Below, one piece after another: positions 36,058 through 47,827 of a stretch of DNA of 64,000 nucleotides. The notes beneath the pieces were generated by a model. That model was not told the DNA's origin and did no database searches. It saw nothing but the letters and a program-made list of their open reading frames with translations. Where the stretch lies: NCBI RefSeq assembly GCF_004664715.2, contig NC_051069.1, forward strand, positions 4,128,001 through 4,192,000, written 5' to 3'. Source of the DNA: Peromyscus leucopus (taxonomy: Eukaryota; Chordata; Mammalia; Rodentia; Cricetidae). The stretch's first letter is position 1, and every line of letters begins with the position of its first letter. The position numbers and the translations under genes are program-made.

Positions 36058-36516
36058 CTAGCTGGGGTCATTGAAATCTGCAGACAGCACTTGATTAGGA
36101 GGGTAAGGGAATGTGAGGTGCACGTCGGGGGCAAGAGCAGCAGCCGTGATGAGAGCGGGTGTGGTATTGTCACTAGCTGGGTACCATTCCTCTCCCAAGC
36201 CGTGAGTATGTGCTCTGAGTCGTTCTTTTAGGAGTTCATCAACACATGTGTTGATGTGGGTTCCTAATGGCCTAGTTTCATTGACTACATAATCTAAGGT
36301 AAGAATTGCCAATGTAGAACTAGAGGCACCAGGTGGAAAAGGGCTGCATAAAAGGGGAACATCTGGATAAGAAGCAGAGCCAGGGGTGTAGCCACCAAAA
36401 AGCACACAGGGGTGGCATACCTGTGGGGGTGGGATACGTGTGGTCCTCAAATTCCCAGCCCTCAACAAACGAATAAAGAAAGAAGAAGATTGAGATAAAT
36501 GTGACCATGTGAACAC
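36058..36516 (-). other. Unexplained 152-codon open frame (not called as gene)
   Basis: The frame is free of repeats and of average composition, so its length is less easily explained than the microsatellite-driven frames. Reading it gives no family match: proline-rich middle, a Thr/Asn-containing C-terminal half, no transmembrane or zinc motif. A 'cccacccccacag' string on the minus strand just before GTATGCC could pass for a splice acceptor, so a decayed or real exon is possible. Chance is the default reading. Confidence 0.15.
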
Positions 36517-36769
36517 TTCAGAGCAATCATGTAATTAAACACACACACAAACAAACACTATTAAGAGAATGCACACTACAATCACACTCACAGCTTCAGT
36601 TATTGATACGTGATCTTGACCATATTGGTCCTGCCAGCACCCTGTTACCGAAAAGCAGGAGCTCATGGGCTTCGTCCCTTCCCAAAGGTTCATATGCAGC
36701 AAATGGTTGATGTCAGAAGGGCAGTGTTTTTTTGTTTTTTGTTTTTTTTCCCAGTGGTATTGCCAATGG

Positions 36770-36975
36770 TAAGGTCATGCTGTAAAGAGCTTAATGAAAA
36801 TCATTGGGTCACAAAAAAGGATATGAAAGTAGAAGGGTGACTGACTGGGAAGAAAGGGAGGGATGGGAGGAGGATAAAGGTGGTGGTTAGGGGTAAATAT
36901 GATCAAATGATGTACATGTATGCAAATGTCGTAACAAAACACATCATTATGTATAATTAACATATGCTGATTATG
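36770..36975 (+). repeat. Rodent L1 3' end, sense
   Basis: 'cattgggtcacaaaaaaggatatgaaagt', 'gggaagaaagggagggatggg', 'ggggtaaatatgatcaaa' and 'attatgtataattaacatatgct' match the G-rich end and tail of rodent L1 3' UTRs in order. Confidence 0.8.
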
Positions 36976-38339
36976 AACACAAAAGGTAAATTATTCTTTA
37001 CACTTAGATCATACAAAGATGTCTCCCATAGCCTTTCCTAGAGCATGTCACATGCCCTAATGAATGCCTTTCTCAACACTTTCTCATCATCATCTGGGGG
37101 TGATGAGGCTGTGTTCCCAGCAATTGCTGTGGAGGCTGATGGAGGAAATCAAATATGACTCAAAAGTGTTCTTCTGGGGCCAATGGATGGAGTCTCGTGT
37201 CTACCATTTGACTCTTCTGGCTGATCCAGAATTACACCGTGGACAGCTTGGAGTCATAGAAAGGCTGTGTCTCTGTCAGGAGGCTTCCTCCGCCATTCCT
37301 TAGTCCCAGTTCCCTAAGCTGAGCTTGTGAAGATGCCAAGTAGCATTGAGTTGGAGATGGTTCGACAGCAGGAGTCTTGCTTGAGTGGAGCCCCAGATGA
37401 GTTCACTGAAATCTAGGCTTAGTTGCTTAACAAGGGCACAAACTGAATAAAAGCCACCTCAGCTGTACCCTCAGAGGACTGAGCTTCAGGGACCTTCTGA
37501 GTAGAAATAGGACCCCCTTGTCTGAAATGCACTCTTAATTCTAGATCACCGAATGCCTCAAGTTTGCATTGTACTTCTCAGAGTAACAATGAAACAAGGA
37601 TGGGAAATACATGACACCATTGTAACTAAACTTCACCTTTGTTTAAAAAACAAACAAATAACACCCCCCACACAAACCCTTACCAGAATGTCCATAGAAA
37701 TATTTTTTTCTAGAAACATTTGCAAGACACATGCTCCTCATCAATTCCTTCAAATGTTTGGAACCTCTTCATAGTACAGGGCATGTGTGCTAGGCAAGCT
37801 CATGTGAACAAAACACGGGGTCCCACCCCACTGGAGGCAGGAGACAAGTGGGGAGGACTAGTGGGGAGGACTATTGCGTCATGACCCAGTCACACCTCTT
37901 CCCTGGTATTAATCTCCTCCACGGTTTTCAGCTCTTCACTCCTAATTCATAGCTTCCATCTGCTGGATATCACACAGAAAGGTGAGGACAAATGACATCC
38001 AAGTAAATGCATTAATTATAAAAGTTCTGTGCGGTAGGAGAGAAGCCACTAGGTGTATTTATGGGAGAGAAGAGGGCAGTGGGCTGGGACTGTGGTGGGA
38101 GGTGGTGGGGGCAAGGGTCCCTATGATGTCCTTCAGACAAAGGTTTCAGAGAGAAAAGCTTTAAATATAGGAGAAAGAGGAAAGAATTAGGGGTGGACGC
38201 AACTAAATGATGGCATATTACAGCGTTAGTTATTTTGCCAAGCACTCAGCTGAAAATGTCAACCACACCTTTTGAGTTCATAATCATTAATACATAACTT
38301 TTCTTCCTTATAGTAACTATTCAGCAAGGTTTGAAGTAT
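36976..38339. other. Unique sequence, nothing recognised
   Basis: About 1.4 kb with no frame above 79 codons. Includes a short local duplication 'gtggggaggacta' at about 37850-37875. Confidence 0.4.
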
Positions 38340-38612
38340 TCTCTTTCCTAGTTGGTTGTGATAAACTACCTTATTTGGGCTCATAGTTTCAGGGAGAAGG
38401 TCCATCATGGTGAAAAAGGCTTAGGAGCATAGAAAGGGGGCTGGCTGGTCACATTGCATCTACACTCAGAAAACATATGGTGAACAGGAAGTGGGGGTCA
38501 GGACAGAAAGTCTCAAGGCCAGCTCCAGTGACCCACTCCTTCAAGCGGGGCTCTGTCTCCTGAATATTCCACAACCTTCCCAAACAGCCACATGCTTGAA
38601 TACATGAGCCCC
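38340..38612. repeat. Rodent L1-type (Lx-like) 3' repeat fragment
   Basis: 'ctcatagtttcagggagaaggtccatcatgg', 'gtctcaaggccagctccagtgacccactcctt' and 'cacatgcttgaatacatgagcc' follow the same rodent family as at 6801-7140. Confidence 0.65.

Positions 38613-38613
<1 letters not shown>

Positions 38614-38653
<40 letters not shown>
38614..38653. repeat. (TG)n microsatellite
   Basis: Uninterrupted TG run following the L1-type fragment. Confidence 0.97.
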
Positions 38654-38656
<3 letters not shown>

Positions 38657-39088
38657 GTTTACATTCAAAGCACTAGAAGCAATAAACCAGGTCACTTCTG
38701 CATAAGACTTTTATGACTTTGTCTTCTCCTACGTGGGGTGCACACATTCTGCTCACAAACCACAGGACAAAATTTTGAGAAGCACACTTAATACAAAGGA
38801 TGTCCCTGAAGTGCAGGCGATGTGGCTTTTCCGAGGCTTCACATCCCCAGAAGAAAAAGCCCAAATATTTGAACTGCCAGTTTGTACACAAGTGTGTCTT
38901 CACTTCTATGTCACATAGAGTATTTGAGTTGGAAAAGCCTTGGAAGTCAGCTTTGAGCCAACCCTGGTTTACGTGAAGTATTTCCTTCAGGGCACTGAAG
39001 ACAAAGGAAGGCAGGTACCTAGAGTCAGTACATTTAGCCCTTCCCTGCAAAGCCAGCACCAAGAAATGCTCCGGTCTTCTTAACAGCA
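38654..39088. other. Unassigned sequence, possibly old mammalian repeat
   Basis: 38920-38980 ('tatttgagttggaaaagccttggaagtcag') resembles an old MIR-era repeat. The 206-codon minus frame here (38673-39293) runs through the adjacent B1 and its poly(A) as a lysine run and is not a gene. Confidence 0.35.
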
Positions 39089-39103
39089 GCAAATGTACTT
39101 CTT

Positions 39104-39269
39104 TTTTTTTTTTTTTTTTTTTGGTTTTCCGAGACAGGGTTTCTCTGTGTAGCTTTGCGCCTTTCCTGGAGCTCACTTGGTAGCCCAGGCTGGCCTCGAA
39201 CTCACAGAGATCCGCCTGGCTCTGCCTCCCGAGTGCTGGGATTAAAGGCGTGCGCCACCACCGCCCGGC
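39104..39269 (-). repeat. Young cricetid-type B1 SINE, antisense, with 15-bp TSD
   Basis: The order is a poly(T) tail, 'gagacagggtttctctgtgtagctttgcgcc', 'aggctggcctcgaactcacagagatccgcctgg', 'cgagtgctgggattaaaggcgtgcgccaccaccgcccggc'. GCAAATGTACTTCTT flanks it perfectly at 39089-39103 and 39270-39284. The intact CpGs and the perfect duplication mark a recent insertion. The 'ctttgcgcctttcctgg' segment is the cricetid rather than mouse form. Confidence 0.96.
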
Positions 39270-39309
39270 GCAAATGTACTTCTTGTTCCACAATACACTC
39301 CATAAACAC

Positions 39310-39616
39310 TTTGTGGTGCGTGTGTGTGTGAGCGCACATGTATGTTGGTGTAGGTGAGTGAAGGATAATGACAGGTATCATTCTTCTAGTATAATCTATA
39401 TTTTGTTTTCACTTCATGTGTTTTGGTTTTGAGAGAGGGTCCCTCATTGTCCTGTAATTCACCAAGTAGGCGAGGCTGGTAGTGCAGTGAGCCCCAGGGG
39501 TTTGCAGTCTCTGAGATTACAAGCATGCATGCCCACATCTGGCTTTTTGGTTTTTTTTTATACAGATTCTGGGAGTGGGTTTCATTTTTATCAAAGTGAG
39601 CCATTCCTCCAGCCCC
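39310..39616 (-). repeat. B4-type SINE, antisense
   Basis: 'gtgtgtgtgagcgcacatg', 'tgagagagggtccctcattgtcc', 'caccaagtaggcgaggctgg', ID-like end 'gagccattcctccagcccc'. Confidence 0.8.
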
Positions 39617-41149
39617 AGTAAATGCTTTCTTTCCCTGAGCATTGCAAGGTCCCAAGGCAGGAGCATCTCCTGACTCTGGGTCCCATTTTCTCACAACGTT
39701 CAGCCCGTTAGCTGCAGGTAAAGCTTAAGTCCAGCACCATCATGTTGCCCTTGCAAATACTTCCAGTTGTACCTCCTTCTGTCTTATTTATCAGTCTAGA
39801 CCCCTGCCGCCCTGAGCTCAGCCTGCCCAGCCTGCCCCTGAGCTCTTCTATGTGGGGAGAAAAACACAGCCGGGCTGTCTGGCTCACTTTAAAAAGTTCC
39901 TCGTCTCCAGCCTCAAATGGACACTCAGTGCCTCCCAGCAGGTCCTTCATTTTTCTCCCACGGCCTCAATCCCCCAAGAAGACCATTTTATGTCTTCCTT
40001 CCCGAAACCTCCTCTATTTCCTCCTCCACTCTCAGATGATGACTTCTCATTTCAGGGATAAAATTGAAAAATTATCTTCCCTTCAGCAAACCTGCCATCT
40101 TCATCAGGACTCATCTTCCCCTCCTTGGCTTGGTTAAAATGGAAAAGTGCTCTTCAGCACTTGGAGCCCGATTCCTTCCCACACGCTGTGGGTCTCGCCA
40201 CTCAAACACGGCCCTGTCCGCTCTCCCCTCTGCAGCATCTGTCTCTTTGTTCATGCAGGACCAGCCCAGCCGATAAACAAATATGCTCTCCCGCCTTGTG
40301 GAATTTAGGGTTGCTCCTGAGATGGACCCCAAGGTCTCATGCTGGGCAGGATCTGTACCCCAGCCCTCTCTCCCAGATTTCTTGAAAGGAAAACTAAAAA
40401 AGTCTCAACTGACCCCACATCTCCCCACGTTCCTTTTGATTTTTTTTTTTTTTTTTTTTTTTTGAGAGCTCACAGAAAGGTCCACTCTCTGGCTCCACAT
40501 CCATGCTTTACCCTACTTCGATTTTGCGCCTGGCAAATTATTTCTTTGGAAATGCACAAGCTGTAGGTTCTAAAGGCCTTCCAGACACCAAAGCAGGCAG
40601 CAATCATCTACTGCTTCCTGAACTTCCTCTCCAGACAGCCGTGGTACCTTCTGTCCTTTATCTGACCTCCAGATTTAATGTGAGGGCTCCGTCTTAGCTG
40701 CGGTTTTTTCTCTTCTTGGCTACATCACATCCAGTCTGTTGGCTTGTTGGTGAGTTTGCTGTCATGTTTATCAAAGAAGTCTACATGTGTAGAGTTTACA
40801 AGGCAATTACTACTGTTGACAACCTATCAATGTTCGTCTCTAAACATCAGACACATTGGATAAACGTCTGACTCCATTTCTTTGCATGAAGTTGATTCCC
40901 ATAGCCTCTAACTTCTATTTCTCCTTAGCCTGGATCTCCTGAACACCTGACATCATGTGGCTTCCTACTCCATGCTACCTTGTCTAGTGAAGTCTTTCCT
41001 GGCCCCCTTCTCTGTCTTAGTTTACAGACTCTTTCTAGTTGAAGGACATCGTTTCAATGAGTGGATTAGGTGAAAAGAAATTATAGAATTTTTTTTATCA
41101 GATTCAAAGTATCTTTATCACCTTATTCCATTCAATTAAGCCTCTTAAG
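39617..41149. other. About 1.5 kb pyrimidine-rich unique or unassigned old sequence
   Basis: The plus strand is C/T-rich (39.74-40.4 kb), giving several overlapping 69-131 codon frames with no domain. A T25-like run sits at 40440-40463. It may be an ancient repeat I cannot name. Confidence 0.35.
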
Positions 41150-41293
41150 ATGTGTGTGTGTATATATGTTTGTGTGTGTATATATGTTCTGTGTGTACAT
41201 GAATATGTGTGTACACATGTATGGGTGTGTGTGTGTATATGTGTGTACACGTGTATCTCTGGTGTGTGTATATGTGTGTACACGTGTATCTCT

Positions 41294-41329
<36 letters not shown>
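41150..41329. repeat. Complex TG/TA microsatellite with a ~33-bp internal duplication
   Basis: The unit GTGTACACGTGTATCTCTGG plus its TG/TA lead-in occurs twice in tandem (about 41231-41295), followed by pure TG to 41329. Confidence 0.92.
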
Positions 41330-41330
<1 letters not shown>

Positions 41331-41578
41331 TGTGTACAGAGAAGCCAGAGGAGGACATGATGTCCACTCTATCGCTTTCCACCTCTTATCCTCTTGCTTA
41401 GGAACTAGGAAGGCAGGCAGCAGCCCTCATCAACCTTCCTGTCTCACCTCCTCTAGCACTGGAGTTATAGGTGTGTGATAGCCTCACCTGGCTATTTAGA
41501 TTGGGTTTGGGATTTGAAATTAAGTCCTGGTGCTTGCTCAACCAAACAGTCCTTAGTCTGATTTCTCTCTCCAGCCCA
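41330..41578 (-). repeat. B4-type SINE, antisense
   Basis: 'gtacagagaagccagaggaggac', 'gcactggagttataggtgtg', ID-like end 'ttctctctccagccc'. The preceding TG array is its expanded tail. Confidence 0.75.
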
Positions 41579-42739
41579 ACTATTCAGGATTTTGAAGTTA
41601 ATTATACTTTCTTCTATGTTTCATAGTTTTTGTTGAGGTCAGCCGTCCCTGGTTCTTCTTTCTGCTTTCTATAGAGTGATTTCCTTCCTGTGTGGAAGTT
41701 TCATATTTTTCTGTCTCTGGGTTTAGAAACTTCATAATAGACTTTGTCTTTTGTAGCTCTTTAAACTTCTTTGTGATAGGCACTCAATTTCGGTCCTTTG
41801 TAAACTAGAGAAAAGCATTTTTAATCTGGGAAATTAAAAACAAAATCAAATTAGCCGAATAGTTTGTTTTGTGTATCAGCTAACCTGTTACTTCTCTTAT
41901 CATTACTATTGCATTGTGCTGAGCCACGATGCTACTTCCAATGCGTCTTCCTACATTCCTATTGAATTTTACAATGTGATTGCCAGATTACAATAAAAAG
42001 AATCCTGATTGATTGATTGATTTCTTTTTTTTAGGGCACCCTATGTGTTTGTTGGATAGCATATCATCATCCAAAGACTCCCAATCATTATTTAAGGGGG
42101 TCTTGTCCTTTTCAACTGTTTGTTTTGGTTTTCTCTTTAATTTTGGAGACATTCTAAAAATGTACTAACATTTTGTTTGCAGATTCATTACATGATGAAA
42201 GCTGAATGTAAGCCCTTTTAGCTTCATGGGACTTGCTGGCTGGTATAATTTAATGTAGGTTGGACCCACTAGACAGGTATTTCCTCAGTTTCCCAAAACC
42301 TGTCAAGAGGTTTTTTATAGTGGGAACATTGGACATCAGGTTCAATCTGAAATCTAACCAGCCTGCCACTCTCTCTGACCTCTCACAGGTATGCATCTGT
42401 ACCTTAAGCCTACCTGCTTATCTTTTCCATCACTGACCACACAGCACCTCTGCACAGGACCTTTGTCTGATCATCCAATACAAGTAAAATAGTCCCCAGT
42501 ATTATTTCTCTATTCCCTTCCTCTGAACACAGCTCACCATTTACTTGATAGATTTATGTATGGCATAGCTGAGTCTTTCCCTGGCTCTTTTCTGTCATCT
42601 AACAACAGGTTCTGTGGGCATGGCCATTTCTCTTTCTTCCACAGGAGAGTTTCAAGACTTTGCATTCAAACAGAGCATGCTCAATTAATATTTATCCAGT
42701 TGATGGTTGAAGGGATGGGTGAGTCGACAGGTGGATGAA
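41579..42739. other. AT-rich unique sequence, nothing recognised
   Basis: Includes a small TTGA tandem (about 42008-42024). No frame above 61 codons. Confidence 0.4.
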
Positions 42740-42900
42740 TAGAAATCCTGGGTTTGATCAGTCTCTGTATCCTTGTGACCTTAGGCAAGTCAATTACCTT
42801 CCAATTTTGCCTTAATTAGCCTCTTTCGACTTAGAATGGCAAGTCTTCCTCTACTGAAGAGGCATTTATAAAGTAAAAAGAAGTGAATAGTTGCGTGCCT
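42740..42900 (+). repeat. MIR, sense
   Basis: 'aatcctgggtttgatcagtctctgtatccttgtgaccttaggcaagtcaattacc' follows the sense MIR core. Confidence 0.8.
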
Positions 42901-43325
42901 GCTGAGTTTAAAAAGATTTTCAGGTAAATTGGAGTATTACAAAGACTAGACATGACTTACTCCATTTATTCTTTTCTTTTTTGTCTTTCCATATTGAAAG
43001 CTTCGTTTAACACCTCAGAGCTCATGCCCCAGTAGCATCTTCTAAGTGGAACTCTTAGTAAGAGTTCTTTTTAGATCCAAATTAACCAAACTCTTCGACG
43101 TGATTCACACCAGATATGCTGTGTTCTCACTCCCGAGTGAGTCAAGTCCTAAGCAGATTCAACTTTCCGCTCTAGTTCAATGAAGGGAATTAGCAATGTC
43201 AACGCCTCCTCTACTTCAAGACAAAGAAAGAAAGAGGAAAAGAAACTTCTGTTCATGAAATGACCATAGTCATCTTTTTAAATTTGTCCCATCCAAAACT
43301 AATGAATCTTTTTTTTTTCTGTTAA
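42901..43325. other. Unique sequence, nothing recognised
   Basis: Contains 'gattcacaccagatatgctg' and an A/G-rich run at about 43225. No gene-like frame. Confidence 0.4.
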
Positions 43326-43800
43326 GGATACAGTCAAAACAACATGTTTATTCATTGCTGATAAAAATGTAAATTGATATGATCCTTCTGGAAAGCTCTT
43401 TATAAATACATATTACATGCCTTAAAGGTATTTATATCTTTTGGTTCCCAAACTGCCCTTTTGAAATTATCCTAAAGAAATAGTCTAAAATATAGAAAAA
43501 TAAAGTACATAAAAATGATTATATCAGGTATTTCACAGAAAACTGAAAGTGTTAGAGCAACATAAACTTCCAGTGACACATCATGGTTAAGTGAATCCTG
43601 GTCAACTATGATGTAGCTATAGAAGTCAAGATCCTGAGAGCCATGAGATCAGCACAGGGAAATGTTCGTGGTATAGAATGTATCGCCCAGTAATGTACTC
43701 TAGTACTACTAATTTAAAAACACTTAAGGTTTACACATAATAAAACACACCCTATCTAAATGGTGAGATAATAGAGTGGTTATTTTTTCCATAAAGACTT
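43326..43800 (+). repeat. Old L1 (L1M/HAL1-type) 3' region, sense
   Basis: 'aaaatgtaaattgatatgatccttctggaaagc', 'attatcctaaagaaatagtc', 'ggttaagtgaatcctggtcaac' and 'gtagctatagaagtcaagatc' follow the classic end of L1 ORF2/3' UTR. Confidence 0.7.
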
Positions 43801-44785
43801 GGGTGTTGGCCAGTTTGTTACTTGCTCAGATTGTCTCTATTTCAGAGAAAGAATGTAAGAGGAAAAAGCATGTGAGGAAATGGAGAAAATGGCTTTTTTA
43901 AAAATAATTTTTGTTCTTGACAGTATTACACCTATATACTCTGAACCATAGTCATCTATACTTGCCAATTCTCCCTCTACTGCCTTCACATTCCCCAACA
44001 TGTCTGCTCCCAACTTCGTTTCTCACGATAACCCATTAAGTCCATTTCCACAGTAGGGTCATCCACTAGTGCTTGAGAAACCTCCCAATGGCCACACTCA
44101 AGAGATTAATAGCTCTTCAGTAAGGCATGGAGCCTGGAGAATACTCTCCCCACTTCTATTAGGGAATTTTATCTGCATTGCTCTTATGTAGGTAACCACA
44201 GTTGCTGTCAGTTCATGAGTACAAACAATGCCATGTCTAGAAGACAGCATTTCCCAGGCAGAAATCACTGCTAACCAGATGCTGAACTTCCTCACATAGA
44301 AACACTGCTCTGAATTTTCTTATACTTCCTATAGAAATAAACCTGGACCTGAGCACATGCCAAACCCAGATAGGACCATCAAATTCAGAGCCCATCAGCC
44401 CTTTTCAGCTCTAGTTCTAGGCTTATCCTCTTCTGATTCTCCCACACTGCAGGATAAAATGTTAATGAGGCTTTCTTTAAGAGTATGTTATACTGCTGTG
44501 GAGCACAGCATGTACCTTAGATTCTAGCAAACTTTTCCTGTACAGGGATAGACAGCAGGATTATTAGACACTGTGGACCAGGGCATCTGCATTGGAACTA
44601 TTCAATTTTAGCAGCAGAATGAAAGTAGTCATTAATGAGCATAACCTTACTCCAATCAAATTTTATTTACACAAACAGTGGCGCCTTGCTGATACTGATG
44701 TAGCTAACAGGCCTTCGCCTCCAAGTGCTTTTGATGCCTCCACTTGTCATCAATATTCAGTTAATGCCATGTGCTTCCCAGGGCT
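43801..44785. other. Unassigned sequence, nothing recognised
   Basis: 43900-44070 is faintly like the L1-type segment at 24.2 kb. The remainder is unique with frames of at most 66 codons. Confidence 0.35.
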
Positions 44786-44965
44786 CCTGTAAGGCAAACT
44801 TTACACATAATTTTCAAAACAATCTTGTAAAATTAAATGTTATGTTTTGTATCCCATAGATAGATAGGCAAATACAAGTTCAGAGAAGTCACATAAGTTG
44901 CCCAAGATTATCCCACAAACTGAGGTTTCAGTTTCTGAATCCAAATTCATGTCATTGAACCATAC
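44786..44965 (-). repeat. MIR, antisense
   Basis: 'cacataattttcaaaacaatcttg', 'caagttcagagaagtcacataagttgcccaagattatcc' and 'gtttctgaatccaaattcatg' match antisense MIR. Confidence 0.8.
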
Positions 44966-44984
44966 AGTTTTTCTAACTATATCT

Positions 44985-45232
44985 CTCTTTGTGTGTGACT
45001 GCCTGCCAGGGGTGGAGGGCGAGATGCAAGTGCATTTGGAAGTCAAAGACTGTTATTGTGTGTCTTCCTCTCAACCTCCATCTTGTCTTTGAGACAGGGT
45101 CTCTCACTGAACCTAGCAATCACTGATTGGCTAGACTGGCTGGGTAGAGAGCTGCATCAGATCATCTTATCTCTCTCTACCTGGCCACCACTAAGGCTAC
45201 AGACACACCTGTGACCAAGCCTAGCTTTATAC
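44985..45232 (-). repeat. B4-type SINE, antisense, diverged
   Basis: 'gtcattcatttg'-like tail is absent, but 'tttgagacagggtctctcactgaacctagcaatcactgattggctagactggctgg' is the B4 body. The ID-like head is mostly lost. Confidence 0.7.
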
Positions 45233-45464
45233 ATTGGTGTTATGGACCAAAAAAGTTCTGTGGAATATCCTTGTTTACATTTCAACTGGCATGTTAAATC
45301 AAGCAAAAAAGACCTTAAATATCCTCTGCCCATGGTCATCTGCCTGCTATTCCCTGTCTAGGAATTCAGGGTCATCATGACTGCTAATGGATTTAACCAA
45401 AGAGCATCTTTGAGCCTCTTTCCTCAGCTGTGAACCAGAAGTCTATACCACATTCTTTGGGATG

Positions 45465-45605
45465 CATCAGAATCACCCAGACAACTGTTAAAGCCAAACT
45501 ACTGAGCCCAAGCTCTGGGATTCCTGAGTCTGCCATTTAGCCCCAGAACTGCTTTTATACCAAGTGCCCAGTTGTTGCTTCTAGCCCAGCTGATTCTATT
45601 TTAAG
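45465..45605 (-). mobile_element. MER5-type hAT-Charlie element, antisense
   Basis: 'gatgcatcagaatcacccagacaactgttaaagcc' and 'gggattcctgagtctgcc' match antisense MER5A. Confidence 0.65.
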
Positions 45606-46904
45606 AATCATTTTTCTAGACTATTCAATCTTCCCATTCCATGTGGGCATTAATCTCCCTCAAAGAACCTAACCTTCCATTGTTGACCATCACTAACATG
45701 ACCTAGGAAGCTATTTAAAGTAAGACACTAAGGGTGATAGAACATACCAATGACAGTAAGCAATTAAAAGCCACAACAGACATTTAGATATATGCAAACT
45801 ATGCGTTCTTTCAGTTGCAGTTCTCGGTGAGGCTCTATCAGGTATCAAGGTTATGTTTCTCCCTTTCTTAAGAGGCTACTACCTAACTACCTGTTAAATC
45901 TTCAGTTCTCTTCTGATGTTCATAATTCTTTCTCTTCTTGTCCTGGACTTGCTTAAGGAACTCCCCAGCACATCAACTAATCAAAGGGCTGATTAAGAAC
46001 AAAGAATGTCTATACACATGACAATTTAATGGTGCATGCACAATGACCAAGAGCCTTGCCATGTGTAAGTAATGTGTAGTCCTTTCGTGTTAATATTTGA
46101 AGTCATTCATCCTTAGAGGGGCTGGGGACCATTCTGTAGTTTAGGAGAGGCTCTCTGACCTATGCGTCTCTCCTAGCGTCTTTCCCCACCCCCATATTTT
46201 CTCACTGTCAGATTTGTTTAGCTCCTGCCTTTTACTTGAATGGCCTTCGGCTCTGGCCCACAGCCAACGTTGGTGGTGCCTTTGGCTCTGTCATTCTCCT
46301 CTTCCTCCTTGTTGCTTTGATGCCTTCGGCTGGTGCTCTCTTCAGACTCCTTTGTCTGCTGACAACAGAAGGAAGCTTTGCAAAAGCCCGATATTCCCCC
46401 CCCTCTAGGTTCTGATGTTTCTCAGGTGAGCCTGTAAAACACACCTCCAGGTCATGAGACATGTCTTAGACATGCTTGCCTATTCATTTGTTGAGCACCT
46501 GATGAATGATTCTTACATGCCGGGCACCATGTTTATCACCGGAAGGCAGTTATGCTTGGCATGTGACATGTGTCCCAAGTTACACTTTCTATTAAATGAC
46601 AGTCTGAGAACATCAGCATCGGAAATCCAGCTGTTGGAAGCATTTATGGATTCGTTTTCTTCTTATGATAATACTGCAGCTAATTAATTGCACTGATTAT
46701 GGTTTGACTTAGGGCAGTCCTATGCACTGTGAAGTGGGAGGGGCTGAGGTGGTGTGGGTTTTAGGGACTCTTTTTTAAAGGTTGACAAATTCCCCTATTG
46801 GCTGCTTGGACTGTGGTACAGATGATAGAAATTACAGAAACTTGAAATTTTATTAATTCAGAGGCCCTTTTTTTTGTCATTTAAGTGTTACAAAGAAATT
46901 GTAC
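45606..46904. other. Unique sequence with a possible old repeat
   Basis: 46480-46545 ('cattcatttgttgagcacctga', 'catgccgggcaccatg') is a decayed MIR-era fragment. Overlapping frames at 46.2-46.7 kb are at most 77 codons with no domain. Confidence 0.4.
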
Positions 46905-46970
46905 GTATGTGTGTGTATGTATGTATGTATGTATAGTATATGCTATATAGTATAATATATAGTATATAGG
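46905..46970. repeat. TATG microsatellite grading into TA-rich palindromic tract
   Basis: TATGTATGTATG units followed by alternating 'tatatagtataatatatagtatata'. Confidence 0.9.
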
Positions 46971-47309
46971 TCAGTTCCATACTGTACATGGAAGAGAAGT
47001 TTGAGGGGAGGATGATGAAATGTAGGAGCATGAATGAGGGTTGAAGAGGCCAAGCAACCAAGGTTTATTGAGGACTCAGAGCCAGTCTGGTTTTACCTTC
47101 TGAGGTAGCTGGCAGGAAGGTGAAAATACAGACTATCAAAACTAAACTCACACTTCAATTATGTGAATTTTGACAAGGTTTTCTCTGAGTGGAGTGATAG
47201 GAGTTGTATTATGTGCAGTGGCATGTGTCCCTGTGCCTCTTGCTGAGGACCCTTTTAGTTAGTATTTCAAAATGAGTTTCAAAAACTATTCTAAAATCCT
47301 GTATTAGCT
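46971..47309. other. Unique sequence, nothing recognised
   Basis: Short block between a microsatellite and a B1. No open frame or repeat of note. Confidence 0.4.
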
Positions 47310-47470
47310 TGAGGTGGTGTGCCAACCTCTAATCCCAGTGCTTGGGAAGCTTAAGGGCCGCAGAAATGTGAGTTCAAGGCTCTCCTGGACTACACAGTGA
47401 GATACAGACCAGTCTGAGCTACATAGTAAGATTCTATCTCAACAAAACAAGACAAACAAAACAAAACCCT
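47310..47470 (+). repeat. B1 SINE, sense, diverged
   Basis: 'gaggtggtgtgccaacctctaatcccagtgcttgggaagc', 'gagttcaaggctctcctggactacac', ending in an A-rich CAAAACAA tail. Confidence 0.85.
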
Positions 47471-47827
47471 CCACATCTTAGTATAGTTGCATATGAACAA
47501 TTTCCAAACTAAAAATGACAAGTCTCTGGGAGACCCAGCATATCAGCATGGAGACTGGCAGCTGAATTTATAATTATCAACATTCCAAACTAACTTTCTA
47601 AACTCATTGTACAAAACTTTCTTAGGCACTCAAAATTATAAAGAAGATTTTCATAAAAAATGAACATTATATATTTTATTGCAAGGTCAATTCATGGAAG
47701 AATTTATTAAAGATAAATGTAAAAATAATACCTCCATATAAAAAGGTATATTTGGGACAAGAATCTTAGGACATGTTACAATGGATATTATTTTTCTTTC
47801 TCATAAAGTTTTAGTTTCTAAAGTTCT

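Noticed and set aside
38673..39293. 206-codon minus frame
   Set aside because: It starts inside the young B1, reads its poly(A) as a lysine run and then crosses unrelated DNA; no family resemblance.
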